From Heliopora coerulea (lineage: Eukaryota; Cnidaria; Anthozoa; Scleralcyonacea; Helioporidae): a stretch of DNA of 64,000 bases. Both the position numbers and the translations under genes were made by a program. This document shows, in pieces, positions 33,188-45,844 of this stretch. The notes beneath the pieces are model-generated. The model was not told the origin of the DNA. It worked only from the letters and a program-made list of their open reading frames with translations, and did not search any database. The stretch is from the NCBI GenBank assembly GCA_030142905.1, contig JASJOG010000017.1:496001-560000 (forward strand), given 5' to 3'. Position 1 is the stretch's first letter. Every line of letters begins with the position of its first letter.

Positions 33188-33263
33188 GAGCCCCAGACGG
33201 GAATCGAACCCGCAACCTTCTGATGACTGGTAAGATGCTCTAACCATTGAGCTAACAAGACTC
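33188..33263 (-). pseudogene. tRNA-like sequence, best-preserved copy in the window
   Basis: The minus strand has A box TTAGCTCAATGG, perfect B box GGTTCGATTCC, and a 7-bp acceptor pairing (GAGTCTT with GGGGCTC, G-U pairs included). The anticodon loop lacks U33 and its stem has a mismatch, so a SINE head or a pseudo-tRNA is more likely than a working tRNA. Different family from the foldback units. Confidence 0.55.
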
Positions 33264-34221
33264 AGATGGTGAGCTAGGGTGCAAGTTCGATATATATGTA
33301 CGACCTAAGCGGAAGCCACTATATATTAATAATGATTGATGTGCAGTATTGATCTGTACCTTCTTTTAAGTTGTTGCCAAGCGTAGAATTATATGATACT
33401 CGAACTGTAACAGCAATTATAATATGCATCAATCATTTGCAAAATCGATTTCTTTCGAAAAGCCGACGTTAAAAGCGTAAAAGTGACTTTAAAAAGTCAA
33501 AAGGAATACCATGGTTACATTGTTGATCAAATTGGGCAAACACCAGTAACTTTTAATCAAACATGGCACACCCGTTGTCCAGGTTTTAAATTACTGGATG
33601 TAGAGATCTTAAATATTCTGTGTTTAGTGGCCGAAAATGTACTGTGTAATGAAAAATTTATTTACATAAAGTTTTACTTGTTTCTTGAGAATAGGTTTAG
33701 ATAATCGTGCATAATGTATATAATAGTAATATAAGGACTGTTTTGCATCTAAACTATAATTAAACCCACTATATAAAAGTTAATGGAGTTATCATACAAA
33801 GGAAGTCAGGACGTTGAAATGTCTGGTATTGTCTTGATTGTTTTTATTACCAAGTCAGACTAAGCTTTATCATACACGTCGGAGATTTTGACTGGCAATA
33901 ATTGAATATGTTTACATGAGAAAACGACTAGCCCAGCGATTCTTGATGCAATTGAATTGATGGTTATACAACAAACCTAATTGCAAAAAACGTCTAAAAA
34001 TATCAGTTACAGTTTTGAATCATTTCATGTTTGGCTGCTTAAAACTTAATTGAAGTTTGCTACATTAACAACTAACGTCAGGATTTACAACTCCAAACAA
34101 CACTTTAGAATTTAAATAAACAATTTAGAATTTAAGGTTGATTTTTGTTATGTTGGCATCTTAAAGAAACTTTTTTAGCTAGACTTTATCGTAAGATTCA
34201 TTGCGTTTTCTTTCAGTAGAT
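33264..34221. other. No gene supported; 5' flank of the hAT pseudogene
   Basis: AT-rich. A good acceptor (TTGCGTTTTCTTTCAG) lies just before the hAT start codon at 34222, suggesting an upstream leader exon. A 73-codon frame at 33483-33704 matches nothing known to me. Confidence 0.3.
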
Positions 34222-37094
34222 ATGGCAACTTTAATTCCTACTCTTAATAAGGCTAACGTTTGGCAAGTTATGCCCCTTGCAGAGCACTGCCGAAGAAAAC
34301 GAGCTGCACCGCTCAACGCGGCAGCATCGAATGTACCGAAGTTAAGTAATTTCGGTTTTAGGAAGATGTCGAATGAGTCTATTCAAGGAAAGATTCTAAG
34401 TCTTTTCCTTGAACCAGCCCTCTCGGACCTGTCATTTGCAGAAGCTAGTGATTTTCCTGTTGAATTAGAATCATCACAAATTAATCAAACTTCAAGCTTC
34501 ACTATCACCCATCCTCCAAAATCTGCTAGCCATTTCTCAAGCTCCACCACTTCCCAGTCTTCAGAATCTGCTTCTCAATCATCAAGCTCCACTACTACGC
34601 AGTTCTCAGAATCTACTTGTAAGTTCTCAAGCTCCACCATTACCCAGTCTTCAGAATCTGCTTCTCGATCCTCATGTTCCACTGCTACCCAGTGTTCAGA
34701 ATCTGCTTCTCAATCATCAAGCTCTACAACCACGCAGCCCTCAGAATCTGCTTCTAAGTCCTCAAGCTCCACCACTACCCAATCTTCAGAATCTGCCTCT
34801 CAATCCTCGTGTTCCACCGCTATTCAGTCTTCAGAATCAGCTTGTCAGTCCTCACTTTACACCTCTACCCCGCCTTCAAAATCTGCTTCTCAGTATTCAA
34901 GTTCCACCACTACCCAGTCCTTAGGATCTGCTTGTTAGATCCCCATGCTGCACAGAAGGTTTTCCATACCGGCCAACTTCAGATAAACTGAAAGAAACTT
35001 CTACGAAGCAGTCGGGCCATCTTAATACTGGTAGTAGAAATAAGTCTCGACAGTGTCCGGTATCCATTTTCTCCAAGTACAGATGGGTAACCTACTGCGT
35101 GACACGAAGCACCATAGCTTGTTTTGCTTGCAAAAGAGCGACTGAAAGGGGACTTATAACGTTCAGTCATCACAAAGCGGAGGCCTTTTATTCAGGAATT
35201 GAAAAAACTGCCATGAAAAGCTCGAAACGCATCACAATTCCCATTTCCATGCAGAATCTGTTGAGAAGCTGGTGTTTCTGAACGAGGCACAATATGAACA
35301 TTGGAGCTAAACCTGATAAACTGTACAAAGTTGACCAAGACCTTAACAGAAATTTATTCCTGCAACAGCTAAGTAGCCTTCGATACCTGGCACGCCAAAG
35401 TCTTGCCATCCGTGGGCATGAATATATCAAGAACAATCTTATTCAGTTGCTTAAGACAAGAGCTGAGGATGTTGCTGAACTGAATTGCTGGATTGAAAAA
35501 CGGCAATACTTCAGTGCAGTTGTAATTAATGAACTAATTGAAATGATGGGTAATACTGTCTTACGATCGATCTTGAGAGACATTCAAAACAACTCAGGTT
35601 TATTTGGGCTAATTATGATGAATCTCGTGACATAAGCATCAAGGAGCAGCTAACATGTATTCTTCGATGGGTATCTTTGTCCAATATGATGACACATGAA
35701 GATTTTATCAGAATGTACTTAATCGAAAAACTCGATGCTGTAACGATAACAGCCTCTTTGAAAGACGTATCGTTGAGATGCAACCTCAGCCGAGTGATTG
35801 CCGATGGCAAGCTTACGATGGGGCAGCAACGATGAGCGGTCATCTTAGTGGGGTTGTAGCTCAAATTCAGGTGAAGAACCCTGCAGCTCACCGTATTCAC
35901 TGCGCCAACCACAGATTAGATCTAGCTTCGAAAGGGTGCGCTAATGAAAGCAAGACCATTGGTGATGCTGTGGGCTTTGTGCAAGATTTGGCAGTTTTTA
36001 TTCAACACTCACCGCTAAGAATCTCCACATACACAATTATTGTCAAAGATTTTGAACCCGACAAGCCTGTTGAAAGTCTTCATCTACTTTGTCCAACTCG
36101 TTGGACTGCGAGAACAAAATCGATTTCAGCAGTGCTGAACGACTACGAGGCCATTTATGATATGTTGCTGAGTATTACTGAAGAAAGTTCAAATCGTGAA
36201 AATCGCGACAAGTCTTGCAGAGAATATGACCAAGTTTAAGTTCTTTCTTGGATTACATTTTGCAATGAACATTTTCAGTGTCTCAGAACAACTTGTAACT
36301 ACTATGCAAAAGAAAGGCATTCTTGCTCAGACTGTGATGGTTGGGGCGAACGCTTTGAAAGATAACGTACAGCAGCAAAGAAATAATTATGACATTTTCT
36401 TCGATCAAACACGCTAAGGCAGCCGCTGTCCACATAATAGAAAAGACAACTCTGCCACGTCAAAGGAAATTACCTTGCTGTCTGTAGTACGGTAACTCTG
36501 TGCAGCAACAGTTTGACTCGGTGAAATCAATGTTTCGAGCGCAGTATTGTAAAGCAATTGACGCATGCTTAGTAGAACTGAATCGACGATTCGATGAAAG
36601 TTCTCACGTGCCACTTTAACATCTTGAAAATGTTTTTCTCAGTGCTGCTAACGGACAACCATTCGAATTCAACAAAGATATCAGGCATAAGTATGGCAAC
36701 GATATTGACTTTGAATAAGTTACCGCAGAGCTAAAATTAACTGCTGCCTAGTATAGTCAAGTAGTGTTCACCAGAATTGAAAGAAGTAACGTCAATGGAC
36801 ACTGTGCTTTCAGTAGCGTCCAACTGCCAGAATGGGGAATTTCTTCTATCCAATGCTGTTCGTCTGTTGCAGATATACTTGTTGGCGCCAATGAGTGCAG
36901 CAACCGCTGAAACATTTTCAGTCCAAAGAAGGACAAAAAACTATCTAAGAAATGCAATGACAGAAAGAAGGTACAATAACCTTCTAATTCTAAGCATCCA
37001 AAAAGAAAAGACTGATAGCATCAACCTTGTTGAACTTGCTAAGCAATTCGTTCAGAAAAATGACAGGGGTTTGAAATTTTTTGGCAAATTTTAA
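34222..37094 (+). pseudogene. Broken hAT transposase gene (ZMYM6/DUF4371-like) with Ser-rich repeats
   Basis: The pieces fall in shifting plus frames. 34222-34938: MATLIPTLNK... with an in-frame 45-bp Ser/Thr repeat, ending in a stop. About 34940-35280: TTF-type zinc-finger remains (WVTYC, CFACKRATERG, then H residues). 35294-35635: LQQLSSLRYLARQSLAIRGH and YFSAVVINELIEMMG. About 35636-36240: WRQAYDGAATMSGHL-type block and CANHRLDLASKGC with CPTRWTART. 36196-36417: continuation. 36777-37094: C-terminal dimerisation part (YLLAPMSAATAETFSVQRRTKNYLRNAM). At least four frame breaks separate them, so it is dead. A possible right end GCTTCCTACGCCACTG lies at 37511-37526; the matching left end was not found. 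Confidence 0.8.
34519..34923 (+). repeat. Nine in-frame copies of a 45-bp Ser/Thr repeat
   Basis: Each unit encodes a 15-residue ESASQSSSSTTTQSS-like block. Changes are mostly single substitutions and preserve the frame. It lies near the N-terminus of the hAT protein. Confidence 0.9.
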
Positions 37095-38913
37095 GTTATG
37101 GAGATAATATACCGACTCACCGTCCCGAATTATATTTTCTGTTAATCACATTCATCAAAAACTTTTGTACTTTATCTTTAACCAACCAGTTAACCATAAG
37201 ACGGTGTTCAAGGTCTTCTCGTAGCAGGACTACTTTACCTCGTTTGACAGTTAAAATGTTACATCGCTGTATGACCAACAAACATTTCATGTACAAGAAT
37301 GAAAGAGACATTACTCAGATACTGTTGGAAACTTCAAATTTTTTAAACTTTTTGTAATTTAATCCTAATCCTGGCGTTAATTACTAGTTTAATAAAATGC
37401 AAACCTCAGCCAAAGGAACTAGTATGCTATATTATAGATGTTATCTATTCGCAGGGTGTCCTTTCCGTGCGCAAAAGTGCCTTCCGAAAGGTTTTGTCCC
37501 CCCAACTTACATTTGCTTCCTACGCCACTGCGCACAGCCTAAGGGTAGTGGCTTCTGACCACTTCGTAATTTAACGAATAATGCTTGTAAATGCATGAAA
37601 CCAGGAATTGTTTATTTTTGCTGGAGCTACCTAAATCAAATGTTAGATTTTGTTATAGTTTATGACGACGTAGCGACCGCTTTTTCTACATCTGAACTTA
37701 AAACATTGATTTTCCTTTGAATAAGTTTTATTAATGTTCATAATTCGGAAACTTTTAGTATGGTAGCGTAAATATGCAAATAAGATGCATATGATGACGT
37801 CATTACTGTGTTGAGGCTCACTTAAATTTGTTTCTGACGTTCTCAACAAAACGATATTAGGTTATGTAAACACTGACTGGATCTATGCGTCGACTAAGAC
37901 TTTTTATTCTTATGACGAGTTTATCACGTGATTTTACAAAACAAGTGATTTCATCATTTTCTAACTATTTCACCAGTTTCATTCCGGCTGCTTAAAACTT
38001 GAGACAGTAATTTGAAACAAATGGTTTGAATCTGCCGGAAAAAAGAGCTTCAAAAGTAACGCTCTCAATAAACTAGGAGATCTTTTACATTGTAATAACA
38101 TGCAGGGAGCTGTAACTCTGTTGTCTTTCAACCAAGATCACGAAAGATTTGCACTCACAATCAACAAAGAGAAGGGAGGATTTCGGGATGAACAGTGAAC
38201 ATTTTCTTAAATGGGACAACGGATGTGGCTAAAAACCGGACATTTTCCCTTAATAACGCAATAATTTTTTTCACTATCCCTAATTATAAAAGAAATCACC
38301 GAAACACCCATTGTGAAATGTGTAAATTATGTAGATCATAATTGCATCGTTTACAAATTGGTGGTGCCGTAAACTGCTTTTAGTACACAATAAAATAGAT
38401 CCACAAAAAGGGGCACAACTAAGGGAGAGTGACGGCGAGAGTTGCCACCGATTGGCGACAAAATTTCTTAGCCCCAATGATATGTTGCATGTTTTTCAAG
38501 AAAATCGTGCGTTTTGTCTTTCTTTTCTTTTTTTCTAATTTAGTTATTATGGCATCGGGTGTACTTTACAACAACATACCATGTTTGAAAAGTTTCCATG
38601 TAAAATTTTTGGTAAAGCAAGACATTTGAGCTAGAAAATTCAGAGGCATTCAGAAGTTATGAACGAAAAACTACTTGGGGTGGTTTCAACCGACCAAGTT
38701 GAATAGGATTAAATCCACGTTATGATTAGTACATTCCAGTGACCTTGCACAACAGATTGCCGCCTGGAGCCGTATAAAAATGCCGCCCCCAGAGTAGAAA
38801 TCTGCGTGGAAACCTTTTGAAATTTTAAAGAGATTTTCACTTAAACTAAAATAACTATTACCATTGCTTCTTGTAATGAGTGCCGGACACGTGGGAATAG
38901 GGAATGCACTATA
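37095..38913. other. No gene seen
   Basis: AT-rich apart from a candidate hAT end at 37511-37526. The frames here are short. Confidence 0.3.
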
Positions 38914-39177
38914 AAGTCTGGTTCACACGTGAGCATAAGTATAAACATGAGGACAAAACGAAGGTAAAACAAAGTAATCAAGTCAAGCCTGCGACATAAG
39001 GATCGTCGTAACCATAAGCATAAGATCATAGTCCAAGCATAAGCCATGAGCCGAACAAAAGACGAAACAAAGAAAAAATCTTGTTGTTTTATCTTTGCAA
39101 GTCCCTGAGGAGATATCACGCTTTGTTTTCGTTTTGATCTTGTCTTTATGCTTACGTCGCTCATGTGAACAAGGCTT
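38914..39177. mobile_element. CATAAG-rich MITE
   Basis: The ends AAGTCTGGTTCACACGTGAGC and (inverted) AAGCCTTGTTCACATGAGCG bound 264 bp that is rich in CATAAG/CTTATG units (about 38930-39150). I know this pattern as a common coral/anemone MITE. The 199-codon minus frame at 39440-38841 partly translates this repeat and is not a gene. Confidence 0.7.
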
Positions 39178-41557
39178 AAGAGCACAAGGTACTTTCGTGA
39201 CATCACCGGCTTGTGCGTCAAGTATATGATTAATTGTACAGATAGCATATAGAGAGTCTTGGGTTCCTTGAACTTTTTGGTATTCCTTAGCATGAGTACA
39301 GTGGTTTTGTTGTGTTCTCTCAGCGATGACTTGAATGGTTTCAGCGTTTGAATCAAACGGACTAAATCGTTTTGAAATTTAAATGAATGGCAGATAAAAT
39401 CTTTTATTACCCTGGGTATCGCGGTCCTAGCTCTCTTCACTCACTGTTCTCATGAGTTACCATGGACATCCTCAGAGAAGTGCAATTGTCAAAATGATAA
39501 AATACTTTCGGTGGAACTTGCAAAGTCCTCACTCGAATTTGACTTCTGTTGAGAAATTAGTGTTTTACATTATTTCGGCAGCAATTTTGTTGAATAAACT
39601 GCATGTAATTAGAAGACGTTAATCGAAATCATTGGAGCTCGGAATCAGACTCTCTCTTCCTCGGCCTACAGAGTCTGCAATTCCGGTAAGTATCGTCAAG
39701 TGATTCACTGCTTATTACCGGCAGTCATGTAACTTGATCTTAAAATTATTTTGCCTGTATACTCTAAAATTCAGCTTTAAGCGGTGGGCTTACTCGGAAT
39801 TTTATCACGGTTTTGAGTTGGCTTAAACCCGTGAGTTCATGACCGAAGGAGCTTATTGGTGAGACAGGAAAACGTTTCCAAAGGCATAACGGACAAAGTA
39901 CATGGCATTGTGCTTTATGCAAGTTTTTCGTAAATGTATTGCCAGTTAGGAAAAGTGGAAAGTGATAATGGGAAGTTGAGCTTATATTCGGGGGACTTAT
40001 GATTGGAAAGCATTTTCCGTTAATGGACAAGTGGGCTTATAACCTGAGAATTTGTCAACATAGAGTTTGTATACGGGACTCTTCGGTATTAAAATAGTTA
40101 CACCGTTCGCTTTTGCTCTATGAGACAAGTATACCAACCGCTATCTACCTCTGAGATCGCGCCCGACTCGGCCTATTGGTATAAGTGTTAAATGCACCGT
40201 TTTTAATCAGGATGACGTAATTGATAAAGAAAAAACCTCGCAACAGTATTTATTTACAACTTTAAAATATCAACTACATATTGTGTAACAGATAGGTACC
40301 GTAACGTACGTCGAATTTAAACTTGAGCTATACTCAATCTTTTAGGAGTAAAGAGATATCACTCGGCCATATATTGATATTGAAATACACTCGGGAGGCT
40401 GTCTTCTTCTACGTCGATTATGCCATCCTTACACCTGTACATAGAGATATTTCTATTTTTTCCTAGTACTTAACCTGTCTGAAGATTACTTAATGTAAAT
40501 ATTAAAAATATTGTCGTTACAGCGAGAGCCTAGTGTTGTCCTCGACTTTAATCTGAGCTTTTAAAGACGACCTTTTTCTGATAGTACTTCTTTAATGTCG
40601 GTTGATTTGGGGGTTGATTTGGGAGACGTAAAGCTGAAGAGAAGTCGCTGAATCTCTATGATCATGATTTGTCACCTCACTTTTATTTGTAAATAAACCT
40701 GCAGTAATGTTTGGTGTCATGCAATGCAAATCTCCATGTATTTGTCTTACCTTAGTTTTCACTGTTTGATCTTTACGAGCGTCCTAACCTTTAATACTTA
40801 AGACTTTAAGGTGATGAACAATTTATAGCCTTAGTGTTTTCTGTGTTCATAAATCTTTTGGTCTGGGACGTACCAAGGAAATCAGACACTGAATTTCCGT
40901 AAAGGAAATGTAATTGAACCAGAGCATTAAATACAGAAGTGAGTTTATCTCTGTCAACAAATTTTTTTAGTCGTCTGATAGTTTCCCGATGTTATTTTAT
41001 GCGCGATATAACATGTTTACTACGAGCTAAATATTTTTCGATTTTTACTCCAAAGGCCTCACTTTCAAAACGCTCTTGTCAGGTTTTTACTGATATTTAT
41101 TCTAACTTGCCTCTCAAGATTCTTCAGAACAGACTATATTGAACTGGTCATAAATATTCGGTTTTAGTTACATTGGGACTTTATTTATTTACTTAATTTT
41201 TTAAAGCTATTCTCTTTTGCACATTTTACGACGTGAATCACGACTGTCTCAATCTCAATTGTAGTCTCACCAGGTACAGTTAAATTGTTGTAATCAACAA
41301 ATAACCGTGATAAAATAACCTCATACATAAATATACATGTTAGTCGAGTGTTCTCTTTTCCGTTGTTTTCACAACTCCACCCATCACTACTTGTTAAGTT
41401 TTGTAAGAGCCTTTCCGATCTGGTTGCGGACATCAACACTTCCTTCTCAGGTCTCTACTTACCATATAAGGACCCATTAGCATATCTCATCGCATATCCA
41501 CGTACCTTATACTTATAGACAATGTTGTAATGCGAACATCACTCAATCGTAAACTCG
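39178..41557. other. No gene supported
   Basis: A consensus plus-strand donor (AATTCCG then GTAAGTATCG) occurs near 39686 after a GC-richer stretch and could end an untranslated exon. Otherwise AT-rich with no domain. Confidence 0.3.
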
Positions 41558-41657
41558 ATGCACGGTAGACAACGCCAGGGCATGGATAACATTCTAAGAA
41601 GTCAAACTTTTGGAATGGCCGGACAACTGGGGCTTTCACCAAACAGCTCAGTTTTAG
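41558..41657 (+). CDS. Candidate first coding exon, owner unknown
   Basis: The ATG at 41558 is preceded by an in-frame stop at 41528-41530. It opens 33 codons (MHGRQRQGMDNILRS..., then FGMAGQLGLSPNSSVL) and reaches a strong donor, TTTTAG followed by GTAAGACG. The exon ends in phase 1. I do not recognise the peptide. The next plus-strand exon that accepts phase 1 and is well supported is the bZIP exon at 59550, so it might be a distant alternative first exon of that gene. This is speculation based on phase only. Confidence 0.3.
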
Positions 41658-43911
41658 GTAAGACGTCCTTTAATAATATATTCTTTTATCTTAGTTAAAG
41701 GTAATCTTCAGACTCTACTTTAAGCAATCCTGTTCATCGATTATTCACAGTCGTTCATTCAACGTTAAATTCCATTCCCTCCGAGTTGTAAACATTTATA
41801 ATTTACAACAACACGTTTCTCACGCAGGTATCCATTTCCAGTACTAAGTATCTTCACTTGCACGATAACTGCAACCATATTTTATGGTAGTTGCCGCCCA
41901 TACATAATTTATCCGTTGGGATAAGTAATCGTTGCATGCTCTTTATGGCAATCCCCTGACGTTGATAAAACTAGGGTAAATTCAATTTCCTATCAGATAA
42001 ATTGGTTTATCATGTTTATTCTCGAATCAAGTCATCGAAATACAACAATTTCCACCGTACTGCCGGGATGAAATACGACGAAATGGGAGGGAAAACTAAA
42101 CGGAAATGTCGCGAAATCAGGAACGTGGGTTGTTAGTGAAGTACCGGACGTCTTGCACTTGAGTAAGTTGAGTCTGGAATGCTTTAGAGCAGTTGTTATG
42201 TAAGAAGTCAGAACTTCCCTTTCTAGTTTAAGTATGAATTCTTAGTTTCAAAAAACTTATAACATTCCAGACTCCCTATGGGTGTATTTACTCTGAATGT
42301 CGACAAGCTTTCCTTTCTGAGGAAGACAAGCTAAACAGCAACCTTGTAATTTTGTGAGTCCATATACGAATATGAGAAACTCCAAGATGAGACGATAATC
42401 GATCAAAATGAGTTTAATGGCCGGTTCCCCTTATACATCTGCTGAACACAGCTACCAGAATGCCGTTCGAAATCTTGTTTGTCATGTTAATCGAAGCAAT
42501 TGTCTTTCCATTCGCTTTGGGAATTCAATGTTTGAATACAATGAAAAAATCTTAAAGAATTCTGGTAGTTGTATTCAGCTGACACAATAACTAGAACCGG
42601 CTGTTAGTTTAGTTTAGTTTTGTTTCGTTTATTAGCTTTGCCCAACCAATGACCTTTAAAAAGACTGGAACGATACCTGCAAACTGTATTTCGAAGCCAA
42701 CATGGAAGCTGACATGTAGGTCAATTTGCAGGTCATCCCAGTCCCCTAAGCGATAAAACACACAACCTATTGCGAAAAACTTAACCCAAATTTCGGGGGT
42801 TTTGACAGTTTTCTTTTTTTTCCTTAGTAAATGGAGGATAATGTTGGTAGGATTGCATATTTGTCAGAATTAATCTGTCAATGAAAAGTAAAGGTTCAAT
42901 ATAACTTTTTCCCACGCGTGATTTTGACCTACATGGCTGTCCCCATGTCGGCTTCATTCAATCTTAAGGCCAGGTATAACGAGGTATCGTCCCGATCTTT
43001 TTAGATTTCAATGGGCCAAACACAGTGGCAGGGTATCCTCAACAACTAAAGTCAATTACTGAGGGCTCATGACGGTAAATGATGGTAAATTGGTATTTGC
43101 GGTTTAGATTGTTGCTTATTGTTGGATGCAATTCTTAACGTCACTTGCAGGATTGAAAAGGTTTACGATTGAAAAAGGAATTGATAAATAAGACGGAAAA
43201 CGCATCGTTCACAATTCACCGGATTCAAATTTGACATTTTTATCAGAAAGTTGGGTTTCCTGGGCAGAACGAGTTTTCCCATCAGAAATTGTAGTTTGGC
43301 TTAGAGTATTAATCCCTAGATTGTCCAAAATCTTTTAATCTCTTATATATTAAAGTTTTTAATTTTCAAGTGTCGAAAGCTGAATACCAGATTATATTTT
43401 AGATGAAATTAAGCAAAGCTTTCTTGGCTACAACCGCAAACATTTCGATAAATTGTCTATAATCGAATAATATTATTTTGAAAAACGAAGATTATTCTCG
43501 CTAATTCTTATTCATCACGAGCCTCCTTCATTAAGTCACTGCTGAGTGGACTTAAGGAGAGCCAAAAGGACCATCCGTCCTCGGACGCCGAAAATTTTTA
43601 ATATGTGCAAGTATACGTGAAGATTCCGCCCTCTCACGTCTGAACAAGTTGGTACTTCTGGCGCTTTGACGAGAAGTACCACGCTACCGACATCGATGAA
43701 CTGGAAGTGAAACTTAAGTTAAAGAGTGCTGACCGTGCTAAAGAATGGTGCTAACAGTACTTCCGTTGATCGGTTCGGGAAAAAAAATCACTTTTTGGGC
43801 ATTCATGTGTATTGTAAGATTATTTTGACGAAATTACTTGCATATTTTGCATGTGATAGCATCTAGTGACACTAAAAATGGCAAGAACAACAACACTATT
43901 ACCATAGTGAC
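41658..43911. other. No gene seen
   Basis: AT-rich sequence with no recognisable coding blocks or structured repeats. Confidence 0.3.
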
Positions 43912-44036
43912 ATGCAAAACAAAACAGATTCCCAAAAATAACATGTGAACTCAAAATTCGAGCTAGAGCAAGACAACTCTAACTCGAATTTTGAGCTCAC
44001 AAGATGTTATTTTTCGGAATCTGTTTTGTTTTACAT
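43912..44036. mobile_element. Foldback MITE, 57-bp arms
   Basis: The left arm (ATGCAAAACAAAACAGATTC ... CTCAAAATTCGAGCTAGA) is nearly the reverse complement of the right arm ending at 44036, with a loop of about 11 nt. Only a few mismatches. Confidence 0.8.
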
Positions 44037-45844
44037 TTCTTGAAGTTGTCGGCTGGTTGTAACATGCCACTTCACTGTCCCCTCCCTTCTTAAAATAGAA
44101 TTATTCGTCTCCTACCAGTTTAAAGTAAAACATACATTTGTAATTGATTGAGCTGTAGGACATTGGTTGAGATCTTTTTAGGCCTGTAAGGAACAAGCCG
44201 GACGCGAGATTCCTATCTGATATTAAAACACGATTAAGTTGGTTTTCATTGTTCTTTCGGGGCTTTCATCCAAAGAAGGAACCTATCTAAACAAAAGAGC
44301 TTTAGAAAAGCTGGTGGGAACTATGTATACAATATGTTAAATACCCGGGATTGTATATACAATCCCTGACAACAATTAATCCAAGAAAGAACACAATATC
44401 TTTTACTTCTCAAAACGAAAATGGATCCTATCGCTTAAGATGTCTCGAAGAAAACCTACTTTAGTTGTGTTTTAAGATGAATATTCAACCTCTCGGGATG
44501 TATTTGGCTTGAAGCCGCCTTTCTCGGTATTTATCTTATACAAAAAAAGAAAAGAAATACCTTACCAATACAAATGGATCAAACAAGCTCGTTCAATAAG
44601 TCCTGAAAGCTTCTCAAAATGAACCGTGACTTTACACGTTGACTTGAATGGCTTCTAATGCAACATAGTTACAGATCTTGGAAATGTTTTCTGCAGAGGA
44701 GGGTATAGTCCATAAAAGTTACAACATTATGCTTTCTAACTCTGACTTTTGATACCTACTCTTCAAGTGCTGATTTTGAAAAAGTAAAAGTAAAAACGAA
44801 AGCAGTGCAAGAATATTTAGGTGTGGGAGACTGGGTGATGAACAAAATTTTCTTTGCTTACTTTTCTTCGTTAAAAGAAGTAGGTAATAATAAGCGCGAG
44901 TCTAGAAGAGCTCAAGAAAAAAATTATTATTAATGTTAATCAAAAAATTGTTTTACTGAACACAAGCACGGCCAATTTTAGCCACAATACGTCAGGGGGT
45001 AATGATCAAGTCCTTGACTACGAGTCATGATCTGAGTAATGACCACAATTTACAACTTTATCAAAAACTTCACCTTATAAAAGCCAGTTTTGTTTATCCT
45101 AGTTTGGTTATAATACTTTTCTTCTGCACTCTAGATACTCACAAATAGTTCGTTTTAAGTCGGATTTTATTGTACTAAGTGATTACATAATTTGAAAAAG
45201 ACCAGTTACAAAATTTGAGCTTATCCTGTTAACACGGCCTGATTTATATGTCTCTATGGTGGCCGTATTAACGAAATTCCACTTTACATACAGTCTTACC
45301 GGCAATATCTTCTCTTGTATCAGTTCTGTCCTGCTTATGGTCCTGGCGGCTGCACACTTTTTTGAGCTCATTTACACGAAATGGCTGCATACGATTTTTC
45401 GTCCTGGGAATATCTGGGAATTCTCCCTGTTCGGGGAATCGTCATAACTTAAGAAGTGGTATGTTTGACTAAAGACACCGTACCTGTTGAAAGCGACATC
45501 GTTCAAGATGGCGTTTTTCCACATTGGTTGAAATTGAATGGTAGTTAACGTCTGCAACCATCCTAATTATCCGGCGATGCTTATAAGAAATAAATGTTTG
45601 AGAAGTTTCTAGTAAAAGAAAAAGGTCATGAAGAAGTTGATTTTAAAAGAGAAATCGTCATGGTTTATCATTTAAAACATGGTTATCATCCCATCGAGTC
45701 AGTTTTAAAGGACATGTTTTAAAGAGAGACAATGCTTAAGCATAAAATAGGAAATCTTTGAACAAGATAAGCGGTTTATGAAACAATATTGAAGAATTTG
45801 TTGTACGAACGGGATTGTCTGCTAGAATGGATTCGATTGATATA
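44037..45844. other. No gene supported; one weak candidate first exon on the minus strand
   Basis: On the minus strand, 45371-45300 reads MSSKKCAAARTISRTELIQE then KILP up to a GTAAGA donor, preceded by a GC-richer stretch with CGCCATCTTG. No downstream exon was found. The rest is AT-rich. Confidence 0.25.

Noticed and set aside
38841..39440. 199-codon minus-strand open frame
   Set aside because: Half of it translates the CATAAG-rich MITE at 38914-39177, giving an artefactual Leu/Arg-rich protein. No domain in the remainder.
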